DNA from: JBPOHE01 sp052035915
GTDB taxonomy: Bacteria; Pseudomonadota; Gammaproteobacteria; Chromatiales; Chromatiaceae
Direction: 5' to 3'
Assembly: GCA_052035915.1 (NCBI GenBank)
Contig: JBPOHE010000029.1
Coordinates: forward strand, 1 to 26,103
Length of the DNA: 26,103 nucleotides
The position numbers and the translations under genes were made by a program. The notes under the pieces were generated by a model. That model ran no database searches. It was given only the letters and a program-made list of their open reading frames with translations, and was not told the DNA's origin. Of the stretch, positions 1 to 7,619 are shown piece by piece. The first letter of the stretch is position 1. The number at the start of each line of letters is the position of its first letter.

Positions 1-5
1 TATTC

Positions 6-84
6 GTAGGCTGGTGTTGAGGCGCGAAGCGCTGAAACCCAGCTTCTCAGTAGCTGGGATTCGCTTCGCTCATCGCCAGCCTAC
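6..84 (-). repeat. 79-bp palindromic dispersed element, copy 1
   Basis: Ends are the 9-bp inverted repeat GTAGGCTGG / CCAGCCTAC. The centre has a smaller stem (CCCAGCT / AGCTGGG) and GCGAAGCG-type arms on both sides, so the single strand can fold along its whole length. Its reverse complement matches 25982-26060 at 77 of 79 bases. Decayed relatives lie at 553-619 and 14088-14153. The size, lack of coding capacity and terminal inverted repeats fit a REP-like or MITE-like element. The family name is not known to me. Confidence 0.9.
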
Positions 85-128
85 CCCATGGCTTTCAGGC
101 GGATAAACTAATAGGAAATGGTATTACG

Positions 129-149
129 GACGGGGCACAATGCCCCGTC
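129..149. repeat. Perfect 8-bp hairpin in the gene-free flank
   Basis: GACGGGGC and GCCCCGTC are separated by 5 nt. The stem is strong but no T-run follows on either strand, so a classical terminator is not supported. Function unknown. Confidence 0.6.
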
Positions 150-363
150 TGGCACGGGGGCCAATTATCTCCCATGTTTGGAATGAGGTGTCCGGCAATA
201 TGGGTTTTGCTAAAAAGTGGATGGACAGATTCCTCTTATCCTTGTTTCCATCCGGTATATTATGCGGATAACTATAAATCAGGCTCTATTAGTACCACAT
301 TGGTACCTTCTCGATAATGCTTAGAATATTTCCCTTTCTCTCCTGATTTGATTAGCCGGGTAG

Positions 364-381
364 GATGGGTGTGAACCCATC
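364..381. repeat. 7-bp hairpin
   Basis: GATGGGT and ACCCATC are separated by the tetraloop GTGA, directly abutting the 45-bp inverted repeat at 382. The two may form one structured unit. Function unknown. Confidence 0.55.
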
Positions 382-426
382 TTCAGCCGAGTAGGGTACG
401 GCTCGGCCTTCCGGGCCTCGGCTGAA
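382..426. repeat. 45-bp inverted repeat with 10-bp arms
   Basis: Perfect arms TTCAGCCGAG (382-391) and CTCGGCTGAA (417-426) enclose 25 GC-rich bases that contain further short complementarity. The right arm overlaps the start of the paired-dyad module at 422. It could be a REP-like hairpin or the end of a decayed mobile element. Confidence 0.65.
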
Positions 427-497
427 AATGGCCATTTTTCGTTCTTCTAGAGAGAACGATATCTCTTTAGGAGCGGCATTGTTCTCGAACGGAGAAC
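422..497 (+). repeat. Paired-dyad module, copy A
   Basis: A 12-bp box CTGAAAATGGCC (422-433) is followed by two 17-bp dyads of form GTTCT-N7-AGAAC, at 441-457 and 481-497, with starts 40 bp apart. The first dyad extends to 7-bp arms (439-445 / 453-459). The same layout recurs at 13970-14046 with the same 19-bp offset from box to first dyad. A coding reading is possible: an ATG inside the box opens a 45-codon frame. That frame runs into the next repeat and has no recognisable ribosome binding site. Confidence 0.7.
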
Positions 498-552
498 GGA
501 AAATCGGCTACACAGGCCCATGCCCGGAGCCGCCCATCGATATCCAGGTTGA

Positions 553-619
553 AGGCTGGTGTTGAGGCGCCAGCGCCGAAACCCGGCGGCTTGGGGAGTA
601 TTTCACTCATCGCCAGCCT
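553..619 (-). repeat. Decayed copy of the 79-bp element
   Basis: Both ends match copy 1, starting AGGCTGGTGTTGAGGCGC and ending CTCATCGCCAGCCT. The middle is diverged and about 10 bp shorter. It lies 55 bp downstream of the paired-dyad module. Confidence 0.75.
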
Positions 620-716
620 CATCTCTTTCTCAATCCATGGACGGCTGCCACGGACCGAGCGGGTTTGGGCGCTACCCCTTACCCGCCGAATAGGGACAAC
701 CCAACAAGAGTCGGTA

Positions 717-2822
717 TCAATTCCAACAGGGGGCGGTGGCGAGGAGTTGTCCGATCCCACCGCTGTCGAGGGGTTTCGAGAACCAGAACCCCTGGGCCTG
801 GGGGCAATGCCAGTCCCGCAGGCGGTCCAGTTGCCGACGACTCTCCACGCCTTCGGCGATGATGTTCATGCCCAGCAGTTGACCGAGATTGATGACGGTC
901 TGCACGATCGCCCCCGAACCATTGGCCTCGCACACCCCGGTGACGAAGGAGCGGTCGATCTTGATGGAATCGTAGGGGAACTGCTTGAGATAGCTGAGGG
1001 AAGAATAGCCGGTGCCGAAGTCGTCGAGATGCAGGCCGATACCCAGTTCGCGCAGTTGGCAGAGTTTCTTGATGGATTTCTCCGAATGATCGAGCAGCAG
1101 GCTCTCGGTCAATTCGATCCGCAGTTGTTCCGGCGCGAGCCCGCTGCTGGTCAGGATGTCGCCGAGGCGGGAGACGAAATCCTGCTGTTTGAACAGCTTG
1201 GTGGAGACGTTGACGCTGATGGCGAGGGTCTGCTCCGGGAATTCCCTGGCCCAGGTGGCGGCCTGACGACAGGATTCGGCCAGGGTCCACCAGCCCAGGG
1301 GCACGATCAGGCCGGTCTCTTCCGCCACCGGGATGAACTCACTCGGGCTGACGAGGCCGCGGGTGGGGTGTTGCCAGCGCACCAGGGCCTCGAAGGCGGT
1401 GACCCGACCCGTATTCAGGGTGATGATGGGCTGGTAGTGAAGGATGAACTCGCCACGCTCCAGCCCCCGCCGCAGGGCGGATTCCAGCCGCAGCAGATGG
1501 AGCACCCGCTGGTGCATGCCGTGGTCGAAGATCTCGTACCTGGATTTGCCGCCGGACTTCGCCCGATACATGGCGGTGTCCGCGTCCCGCAGCATCTCTT
1601 CCGGATGCTTATAGGTCTCGGACCCGATGACGATCCCTATACTCGCCGAGACAGAGATCTCGAAGCCCTCGACCAGGATGGGGTCCCGCAGCCGTTCGAG
1701 GATGCGTTCGGCGACCCGGCTGGGATCGCTGGGGCTGGTGATGTCATGCAGGATGATACCAAATTCGTCCCCGCCCAGACGGGCCACCGTATCCCCGGGC
1801 CGGGCCAGACGGCTGAGCCGCTCCGCCGTCTCCACCAACACCTTGTCGCCGATCAGATGCCCCAGACTGTCGTTGACGTTCTTGAAGCGATCCAGGTCGA
1901 GAAAGAGCACCGCGAAGCGCAGGGCGCCGGGCCGGTCCTGCTGGTTGAGTTCGACCTGCAACCGGTCCAACAACAGGCTCCGATTCGGCAACTGGGTGAG
2001 GGCGTCGTGCAGGGCATCGTGCAGGAGTTGTTGCTCCGCCCGCTTGCGGGCGCTGATGTCGCTCATGGAGCCAGCCATGCGCACGCACTGACCCGCCGCG
2101 TCGCGGATACCCAAACCCCGCACCTGCATCCAGACATAGCGACCGTCGCGATGGCGTACCCGGAGTTCCCGGCTCAGATGGGCGGTCTTGCCGGCCCGAT
2201 GCTCATCCAGATCGACCAGAAAGGCCGAATGATCCTCGGGATGGATACGCCCCAGCCACTCATCTGGGTTGTCGTCGAGTTCATGCTCCTCATATCCCAG
2301 CATGGCCTTCCAGCGTGGAGAGAAGTACAGGGTCCCCTCGCCCATGGCCCAATCCCAGATGCCCTCATTGGAACCCCGGACCGCCAGGGCATACCGCTCC
2401 TCGCTCCGTCTGAGGGCCTCCTCGGCCTGATTGCGTTCGACGGCATAGCGCATGGAGCGGGCCAACAGACGGGTCTCCAGGTGGCGCTTGCTCAGGTAGT
2501 CCTGGGCGCCCTCGCGCACCGCGAGCGCGGCGAGTTCCTCATCGTCGATGTTGGTCAGCAGGATGATGGGGATACCCTTGGCCCCGGTGTAAGCACGCCG
2601 GAAGGTGTCGATCCCCCGGCTGTCGGGCAGGGTGAGGTCCAGCAGCACGATATCCAGCCCACCGCGGGCCAGGCGTTCCAACCCGGATCGAAGATCGGCT
2701 CGGTGTTCCAGATGAAAGTGACGACCGAAGGCGGCTTCCATGAGATCGCGGATGAGGCGCACCTCCAGGGCTTGATCTTCGATGTGGAGGATGGACCAAG
2801 GCCTATCGTTTGTTGTTGGCAT
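717..2822 (-). CDS. Receiver-PAS-GGDEF-EAL cyclic-di-GMP response regulator
   Basis: Predicted cytoplasmic cyclic-di-GMP enzyme of 701 aa. An N-terminal receiver (about 9-125) has the expected phospho-acceptor Asp near residue 62 in VLLDLTLPDSRG. A PAS/PAC sensor covers about 140-262. The GGDEF domain has an intact GGDEF at about 350-354 and an inhibitory-site RxxD five residues upstream (RPGD). The EAL domain keeps FEALVRW, ELTES, DDFGTG, KIDRSF and AEGVE. Both synthase and phosphodiesterase sites therefore look complete; which one dominates cannot be read from sequence. The ATG start overlaps the 3' end of the upstream kinase gene by 20 bp, so the pair is probably co-translated and the kinase is the likely phosphodonor. 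The ribosome binding site is weak, consistent with coupling. Confidence 0.95.
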   Translation of the reverse strand: MPTTNDRPWSILHIEDQALEVRLIRDLMEAAFGRHFHLEHRADLRSGLERLARGGLDIVLLDLTLPDSRGIDTFRRAYTGAKGIPIILLTNIDDEELAALAVREGAQDYLSKRHLETRLLARSMRYAVERNQAEEALRRSEERYALAVRGSNEGIWDWAMGEGTLYFSPRWKAMLGYEEHELDDNPDEWLGRIHPEDHSAFLVDLDEHRAGKTAHLSRELRVRHRDGRYVWMQVRGLGIRDAAGQCVRMAGSMSDISARKRAEQQLLHDALHDALTQLPNRSLLLDRLQVELNQQDRPGALRFAVLFLDLDRFKNVNDSLGHLIGDKVLVETAERLSRLARPGDTVARLGGDEFGIILHDITSPSDPSRVAERILERLRDPILVEGFEISVSASIGIVIGSETYKHPEEMLRDADTAMYRAKSGGKSRYEIFDHGMHQRVLHLLRLESALRRGLERGEFILHYQPIITLNTGRVTAFEALVRWQHPTRGLVSPSEFIPVAEETGLIVPLGWWTLAESCRQAATWAREFPEQTLAISVNVSTKLFKQQDFVSRLGDILTSSGLAPEQLRIELTESLLLDHSEKSIKKLCQLRELGIGLHLDDFGTGYSSLSYLKQFPYDSIKIDRSFVTGVCEANGSGAIVQTVINLGQLLGMNIIAEGVESRRQLDRLRDWHCPQAQGFWFSKPLDSGGIGQLLATAPCWN

Positions 2823-4308
2823 GGGCTTCGGCTACCTGTAATCGGCCAGCATCCTGGCCTGGAAGGGTGAAATAGAAAGTGGAACCTCGACCGGGTTTCG
2901 ATGTGGCCCAGATGGTGCCGCCATGGCGTTCGACGATTCCCCGGCACAACGCGAGCCCCATGCCCGTGCCCGCCACCCCTTCGGCGGCGGGAAGCCGTTG
3001 GAACAGATCGAAGATACGCTCCAGATGTTCCCCGGGGATACCCTGGCCGTTGTCCCGGACCGCAAACAGCCAGTGCTCATCCTCCCGGCTGGCCGAGACA
3101 TGGACACGGGGCGGTTCCGAGGAACGATATTTGATCGCGTTACCGATCAGATTCTGCAACAACTGGACGATCTGACGGGCCTCCGCGACCAGGGTGGGCA
3201 GTGGGTCCTGGGTGATCCAGGCATGGGTTTCCCGGATCAGGCCCTGCAGATTGGCCAGGGCATCGTCCAAAAGGACGCCGAAATCGACCGGGGTCGTCAC
3301 CGGCTCCCCCAGACGCACCTTGGCGTAGTCGGCCACCCCCTGGAGGAGGTCCTGCATGCGCTCCGTGCTTGCCACTATGGTGTCGAGCATGTGCCTCCCC
3401 GGCTCGTCCAGTTGATGCTGATAGCGTTCGGCGAGCAGCCGGCCATAGCGGAAGATGACTCCCAGGGGGTCTTGCAGGTCATGGGAGGCGGCATAGGCGA
3501 ACTCTTCCATATCCCGCCGATGGGTCCCGACCGGCTGGACGCTGGGGACCGCCTTCGTCTGACTGATGGCTTCCAAGGGGGTGAGCTGCCCCTGATACAG
3601 AATGCGACCGGCCGCGAGCCCCCCCACCCGCCAGAGCCGCAGGCGCACCGGCAGGGGCTCGGCCTCCGGCTGGATGAGACCAACATCAAGTTCCAGCCGC
3701 GGCCCCTCGGCCTGGAGGAAGTCGACCAGGCGATCCTGGACGAGGGTATCGGGAAAGAGTTCGGTCAGACGGCTCCCCGACAACCGCGTGGGTCCGGCCC
3801 CGGCCAGCAGACGCAGCACGGCTGGATTGGCGTCGATCACCAGCCCCTGGCCGGTGAGGGTCAGGATCCCGACCGAGAGATGTTCCAGCAGCTTGGGCAG
3901 GAGGATCTCCCGCTCCCGTTGCCCGGCCAGGCATTCCAAGGATTCGCGGATCAACCCCGGCAGGCGCATGAAACCGGCACTGGACTTCGGTAGATAATGG
4001 TCGATGCCGGGACGCAAGGAAGCTGCGGCAACCGCCTCCAACCCGCCGTGGCTGAACAGGATCACCGGGCAGTCCGGATACTGGTGTCGGACCCCCTCCA
4101 TGACCTTTATGCCGTCCGCCCAAGCCAGGCTGCGCTCGCACACCAGCACGGAAAAACCGCCACGGGCAAAGCTCTGGGCGAAGGCCAGGGCATCCCCGGC
4201 GATTTCGATCGCGATCCCGGGCCAGCCCATCTCCAACACCCAGCTGGCGAGGGTGCGGTCACTCTCGTTGTCGTCGACGAGCAGGAGTCGGGGCGGCTTC
4301 AATTCCAC
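2803..4308 (-). CDS. Hybrid histidine kinase: pseudo-receiver, PAS-like, HisKA, HATPase
   Basis: Predicted cytoplasmic sensor kinase of 501 aa with no membrane segment. The receiver-like domain (about 7-115) keeps the acidic pair (VDDNESD), the Ser (LFSHGG) and the Lys (YLPKSS). At the phospho-acceptor position it has Glu, in VLVCERSL near residue 58 (codon GAG). A PAS-like region spans about 135-245. The H-box is AASHDLQDPL (His near 276). The N-box is LLQNLIGNAIKYR, followed by VRDNGQGIP and GTGMGLALCRG, so the kinase core looks complete. It resembles the HisKA group found in phytochrome-type kinases, but no chromophore domain is present. The start is GTG, chosen because the receiver fold begins at residue 7. 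It is the first gene of a pair with the GGDEF-EAL gene. Confidence 0.93.
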   Translation of the reverse strand: MELKPPRLLLVDDNESDRTLASWVLEMGWPGIAIEIAGDALAFAQSFARGGFSVLVCERSLAWADGIKVMEGVRHQYPDCPVILFSHGGLEAVAAASLRPGIDHYLPKSSAGFMRLPGLIRESLECLAGQREREILLPKLLEHLSVGILTLTGQGLVIDANPAVLRLLAGAGPTRLSGSRLTELFPDTLVQDRLVDFLQAEGPRLELDVGLIQPEAEPLPVRLRLWRVGGLAAGRILYQGQLTPLEAISQTKAVPSVQPVGTHRRDMEEFAYAASHDLQDPLGVIFRYGRLLAERYQHQLDEPGRHMLDTIVASTERMQDLLQGVADYAKVRLGEPVTTPVDFGVLLDDALANLQGLIRETHAWITQDPLPTLVAEARQIVQLLQNLIGNAIKYRSSEPPRVHVSASREDEHWLFAVRDNGQGIPGEHLERIFDLFQRLPAAEGVAGTGMGLALCRGIVERHGGTIWATSKPGRGSTFYFTLPGQDAGRLQVAEAHANNKR

Positions 4309-4738
4309 AGGGGCACCAAATGAGCCAGGGGGTCCAATTGGGTGAATTGTATAAGTATTGAGCGTCCGGAATAAGTGAGAACTTGGTCACAAAACCGACC
4401 CTGTATCGCCCCAGCCAGGCCAACCGGGAGGATGCGTGCCCGACAGCGAACATCTGCTCGTCGAGAAAGAGGACAAATCCAGCGCGGCTGTAGGACAATA
4501 GCGCGGTGAGAGCGCCTGGGATCGTACGGCAGGCTGGAGTGCCGTATCTTCCAGTTCGTCATCAGGCCGGTTTGACCGGCCCAGGCCCGCCGCCCCGATC
4601 GCCGAGGAAGGATGTCCGCTTCCAAACCCGCGGCGTCGCTGGGGCCGAGTGGCGACCTGGAGACGAGAGATCAGGCGATGAGGGCGTTGAACCTGTTGCA
4701 GTGGGACACTGAACAGGCATAAAGCTGGATACCTCCTG
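4309..4738. promoter_or_regulatory. Divergent intergenic region between kinase and DUF1631 genes
   Basis: 430 bp with no supported gene; the short open frames lack domains and overlap each other. It must hold promoters for both flanking genes. A TATACAAT-like element for the minus-strand kinase operon reads at 4346-4353, without a clear -35. A perfect 7-bp hairpin, TACGGCA / TGCCGTA, with an 8-nt loop lies at 4525-4546. No good ribosome binding site is visible before the DUF1631 start at 4739. Confidence 0.5.
4525..4546. repeat. 7-bp inverted repeat in the divergent region
   Basis: TACGGCA and TGCCGTA flank the 8-nt loop GGCTGGAG. It sits about 190 bp before the DUF1631 start and 215 bp before the kinase start. 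It could be an operator or an RNA hairpin; no T-run supports a terminator. Confidence 0.45.
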
Positions 4739-7039
4739 ATGCAGAACGACGACTTCCCACGGGGCACCTTCTTCGGTATCCCTGACGACCAGGATCAAGA
4801 GACCGAAACCCGGCTAAGCGCTTGTCGTGAAACCCTGAATCTCCGCTTGACCACTTGGTTGCCCGCGCTCTTCGCGCATCTGGACGAATCCCTGCAAAGG
4901 CTGTCTCTAGGCCCCGAGAGCGGTTCCCTGGGGGCGGACGCCTTCGATGCCATGCGGGATCTCCACCACCAGCGGGGGACCATCGAACTCGGGGTCAAAG
5001 ATCATATTCTGGCCGGTTTCGAGCACCTCCGGCAGGCCAAACCCAGGGACGAGGCCGAATGGGACTATACCTATGAGTTGCAACTCGTCGAAGAGGCCGA
5101 ACTGGAGGAAAGTCTCATCCTCGCCTCCCTCATCAGCCGGGTGGAACAACACCACAGGGCCCAACTCGTCACCCTGAATCGCCGTTTCACCTCGTTGCGA
5201 CCGGACTGCCGCTTCGACAACCAGAACAACCCCCTGGCGCCGGCGGCGATCTGCCAAGCCTTTCGCAGCACACTGAAAGCGGCCAGCCTCCCGCGTCGCT
5301 CGCGCCTGCTGATCTACAGACTTCTCGAGCGCCCCTTGCTGGATTTTCTCCAGGAAGTCTCCCAGGAAATCGACATCCACCTGGAACAGACGGAGACGCC
5401 GTCGCTCGCCGCTCATCGCCGCCGGACTCAGCCGGTGACGGCGACGATCGGGGAGGACGGACGCAGACCGGGGGAAGGGCCGCGGCTCTCCCGAGGCGGG
5501 GGGGACGAACGGATCGGGGATTCAAGACCAGCCGGGTTTGGTACCCCGGGCAACAGAAAGGGGTCTGAGGAACGGGATCCATTTCCCCTGCTCAGCGCCT
5601 TGCTCCATCAAAGGCGAGGCCAGGCCAGGGCAGCCGCTCCGGATCCCGCCAGCCGGGAAACCCTGGAACCGATCTCGACCGAGGAGCTTCTGCACGCCCT
5701 GACGAGGCTGCAAGAACGTTACTCCAGCCTTGGACTGACCAACGGCGAGGCGATCCGCCGGGCCGGACGCCGCGTCCAGGGTGAACTCAATCCCCTGTTG
5801 CGGCTGCAAACGAGCAGCCAGAGACCGCGCTGCCTGGCGGAGCAGGATCTGGATATCCTCGACGTCATCGGCATGATGTTCGATTTCCTCCTGGAAGATC
5901 GCAACATTCCCTATGCCATGAAGTCCCTGTTGTCCAGGTTGCAGATCCCGGTGATCAAGGCAACCCTGTCCGACATCGGCTTTTTCCGCAGCAAGGACCA
6001 TCCGGTGCGGCGGGTGCTCAACAATCTGTCCCAGCTCGCCACCACCTGGAGCGATGATGGGGATCGTTCCGAGGACAGCCTCTTCGGACGTATCGAGACC
6101 TGGGTCAATCGTCTCATCATGGAGTCGGGGAGAAACTCGGAGAGCTTCCGCCACCTGGACCTGGAAATCCTGGCCTACATGGAGCGGGAACAAACCAATG
6201 CGCTGGCCACCGAGGAACGGACCTGTCAGATCGGTCGCGGCAAGGAGCAGCTCCGTCTGGCCCGCCGCCAGGTAAAATGGGAGATCGAATCCCGACTCGC
6301 CGACCACCCCGACATTCCGGAGGCCCTGCGGTTTCTGATCCAGGATGCCTGGCGGGATGTGCTCCTACTCGCCCATCTCCGCGCCGGCCCCGAAGGCGAG
6401 GCCTGGCACAAGTCCTTGCGCGTCCTGGATGATCTGCTCTGGAGTGTCGAGATCAAAACCACCCAGGAAGAGCGCCAACGCCTGCTCCACCTCATCCCCG
6501 ATCTGCTGATCGAGTTACGGGCCGGGCTCAAAGGCATTGCCTACGATCCGCATAAGATGACCGAGATGCTGAAGGAACTGCAAAAGCGTCATATCTCCTG
6601 CCTGCGGGGAAGCCGGAGTACCCTCCGAGGCGGCGACTCCGGAGGCGGAACTGAGCCGAAAACAGACACCCCCGGGGGGCCGCCGCTTGTCGAGTCAGCG
6701 GAACCAGCCTTTCCTGGAGGTTCCGCCCTGAGCGAGCCACTGGGGATCGGTCACTGGATCGAGATCATCGAGGCTTCAGGGCAACGCACCCGGGCCAAGT
6801 TGGCCTGGAAGAGCGAGGCCTGCGACATCTACATCTTTGTCAACCGCAAGGGCGTGCAGGTGGCCGAACTCAGCACCAAGGAACTTGGCTCCCTGTTGGA
6901 GAAAGGTCAGGCGGAGATCCTGAGGGAAGTCGATATCCCCATCGTCGAGCGGTCCATCGTCGCCATGATGAAGACCCTGAAAGAAACCGGGGAGGCTATC
7001 CAAGCCTTCGGGGGCGAGCCTTCCGTTCAACATGAATAA
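4739..7039 (+). CDS. DUF1631 family protein
   Basis: A 766-aa soluble protein, assigned to DUF1631 from its conserved core at about 310-435. This includes ERYSSLGLTNGEAIRRAG, the acidic helix DILDVIGMMFDFLLEDRNIP and RLQIPVIKATLSDIGFF, followed by HPVRRVLNNLSQL. A C-terminal block at about 680-740 (GHWIEIIE, then AKLAWKSE and FVNRKGVQV) is the usual DUF1631 ending and looks beta-rich, somewhat like a PilZ fold. Two low-complexity, charged linkers (about 225-290 and 640-665) separate the parts. The biochemical function is unknown to me. Its position opposite a cyclic-di-GMP enzyme operon suggests, by inference only, a role in second-messenger signalling or surface behaviour. The ATG start has no clear ribosome binding site. 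The stop codon lies in a strong hairpin. Confidence 0.9.
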   Translation: MQNDDFPRGTFFGIPDDQDQETETRLSACRETLNLRLTTWLPALFAHLDESLQRLSLGPESGSLGADAFDAMRDLHHQRGTIELGVKDHILAGFEHLRQAKPRDEAEWDYTYELQLVEEAELEESLILASLISRVEQHHRAQLVTLNRRFTSLRPDCRFDNQNNPLAPAAICQAFRSTLKAASLPRRSRLLIYRLLERPLLDFLQEVSQEIDIHLEQTETPSLAAHRRRTQPVTATIGEDGRRPGEGPRLSRGGGDERIGDSRPAGFGTPGNRKGSEERDPFPLLSALLHQRRGQARAAAPDPASRETLEPISTEELLHALTRLQERYSSLGLTNGEAIRRAGRRVQGELNPLLRLQTSSQRPRCLAEQDLDILDVIGMMFDFLLEDRNIPYAMKSLLSRLQIPVIKATLSDIGFFRSKDHPVRRVLNNLSQLATTWSDDGDRSEDSLFGRIETWVNRLIMESGRNSESFRHLDLEILAYMEREQTNALATEERTCQIGRGKEQLRLARRQVKWEIESRLADHPDIPEALRFLIQDAWRDVLLLAHLRAGPEGEAWHKSLRVLDDLLWSVEIKTTQEERQRLLHLIPDLLIELRAGLKGIAYDPHKMTEMLKELQKRHISCLRGSRSTLRGGDSGGGTEPKTDTPGGPPLVESAEPAFPGGSALSEPLGIGHWIEIIEASGQRTRAKLAWKSEACDIYIFVNRKGVQVAELSTKELGSLLEKGQAEILREVDIPIVERSIVAMMKTLKETGEAIQAFGGEPSVQHE

Positions 7040-7059
7040 GCTGGACTTATTCATGTTGA
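7027..7059 (+). terminator. 14-bp perfect hairpin spanning the DUF1631 stop codon
   Basis: TCAACATGAATAAG and CTTATTCATGTTGA are perfectly complementary around the 5-nt loop CTGGA. The TAA stop (7037-7039) is inside the left arm. The stem is long but AT-rich and no T-run follows, so it may be a transcript 3'-end stabiliser or a weak terminator rather than a classical intrinsic terminator. Confidence 0.6.
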
Positions 7060-7107
7060 TGAATTGATACTATCTTTCCGATGTTGCCCAAACAACCTGG
7101 AGCCGTA

Positions 7108-7129
7108 AGGCGATTGCCGGAAATCGCCT
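7108..7129. repeat. 8-bp hairpin upstream of the FKBP gene
   Basis: AGGCGATT and AATCGCCT flank the 6-nt loop GCCGGA, in the gap between the DUF1631 and FKBP genes. It may be part of a terminator or of the structured leader that follows. No clear T-run. Confidence 0.5.
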
Positions 7130-7138
7130 AAGTTTAGG

Positions 7139-7207
7139 CTGAACGAAGGGACGCCCAACATCCCGGGCGAATGGTTGGGCCAGGCTCGGTCCCTTGACTC
7201 CGTTCAG
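7139..7207 (+). promoter_or_regulatory. Nested inverted-repeat leader before FKBP-nadC
   Basis: Three nested complementary arm pairs occur: CTGAACG (7139-7145) with CGTTCAG (7201-7207), AAGGGA (7146-7151) with TCCCTT (7190-7195), and GCCCAAC (7153-7159) with GTTGGGC (7174-7180). Together they predict one branched or bulged 69-nt hairpin ending 67 bp before the FKBP start. It could be a structured 5' UTR, an attenuator or a small dispersed element. It does not match a riboswitch I recognise. Confidence 0.5.
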
Positions 7208-7274
7208 GACGAGCGTTTGCCCAACCCGCGAAAAACACCGGTCGTAGGTGATAACCAACTTGGAGAACAAGAAC

Positions 7275-7619
7275 ATGACGCTACGTATCACGGATTCCGG
7301 ACTCGGGATCGAGGATTTGGTCGAAGGCGAGGGAACTGCCGCCGGCAACGGTCAGCGGGTCTCGGTCCATTATCGGGGCTGGCTGCAGAACGGCAGCGAA
7401 TTCGATTCCAGCCACAAGCGGAATCAGCCCTTCCAGTTCCAGCTCGGTGCCCGCCGGGTCATCCGTGGCTGGGACGAAGGGGTGCTCGGCATGAAAGTCG
7501 GCGGCAAGCGGCGTCTCACCATCCCGCCTCATCTCGGCTATGGCGCCGCTGGTGCCGGGGGCGTCATCCCGCCGAACGCCACCCTGGTATTCGAGATCGA
7601 ATTGCTCGAAATCCTCTGA
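7275..7619 (+). CDS. FKBP-type peptidyl-prolyl cis-trans isomerase
   Basis: Prolyl isomerase of 114 aa, a single FKBP domain with no signal peptide, so cytoplasmic. It shows the family landmarks VSVHYRGWL, GSEFDSS, VIRGWDEGVLGMKVGG, RRLTIPPHLGYG and the closing VIPPNATLVFEIELLEI. These supply the aromatic active-site pocket (Tyr, Phe-Asp, Trp, Tyr) of FKBP12-like enzymes. The frame opens upstream at GTG 7248, but ATG 7275 is preferred because TTGGAG lies 9 nt before it and the fold begins just after. Its TGA shares one base with the nadC ATG (TGATG), so the two genes should be translationally coupled. No functional link between FKBP and NAD synthesis is obvious. Confidence 0.95.
   Translation: MTLRITDSGLGIEDLVEGEGTAAGNGQRVSVHYRGWLQNGSEFDSSHKRNQPFQFQLGARRVIRGWDEGVLGMKVGGKRRLTIPPHLGYGAAGAGGVIPPNATLVFEIELLEIL

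Larger units (their letters stand above)
1..716. other. Gene-free, repeat-rich 716-bp stretch
   Basis: No convincing gene is seen here; the open frames are short and lack recognisable domains. It holds a 79-bp palindromic element (6-84), a strong hairpin (129-149), another hairpin (364-381), a 45-bp inverted repeat (382-426), a paired-dyad module (422-497) and a decayed copy of the 79-bp element (553-619). The stretch around 180-350 is AT-richer than the rest of the window, and I see nothing identifiable in it. The first gene ends at 717 on the minus strand, so this is its downstream flank. Confidence 0.75.

Noticed and set aside
441..497. LexA/SOS boxes in the GTTCT-N7-AGAAC dyads
   Set aside because: The gammaproteobacterial LexA box is CTGT-N8-ACAG and the Gram-positive one has GAAC-N4-GTTC order; neither fits.
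1..716. A CRISPR array in the repeat-rich flank
   Set aside because: The repeats are inverted and unequal, with no regularly spaced direct repeats or cas genes.
549..2870. A 773-codon open frame on the plus strand
   Set aside because: It lies opposite the GGDEF-EAL gene, has no recognisable domain, and its composition (Gln/Gly/His-rich) is typical of the antisense of GC-rich genes.
2923..3993. A 356-codon plus-strand frame opposite the histidine kinase
   Set aside because: The kinase reading has full conserved motifs; this frame has none.
4387..4767. Minus-strand frames in the kinase-DUF1631 gap as a small gene
   Set aside because: Several frames overlap one another, are Arg/Pro/Ser-rich, lack domains, and one runs into the DUF1631 start.
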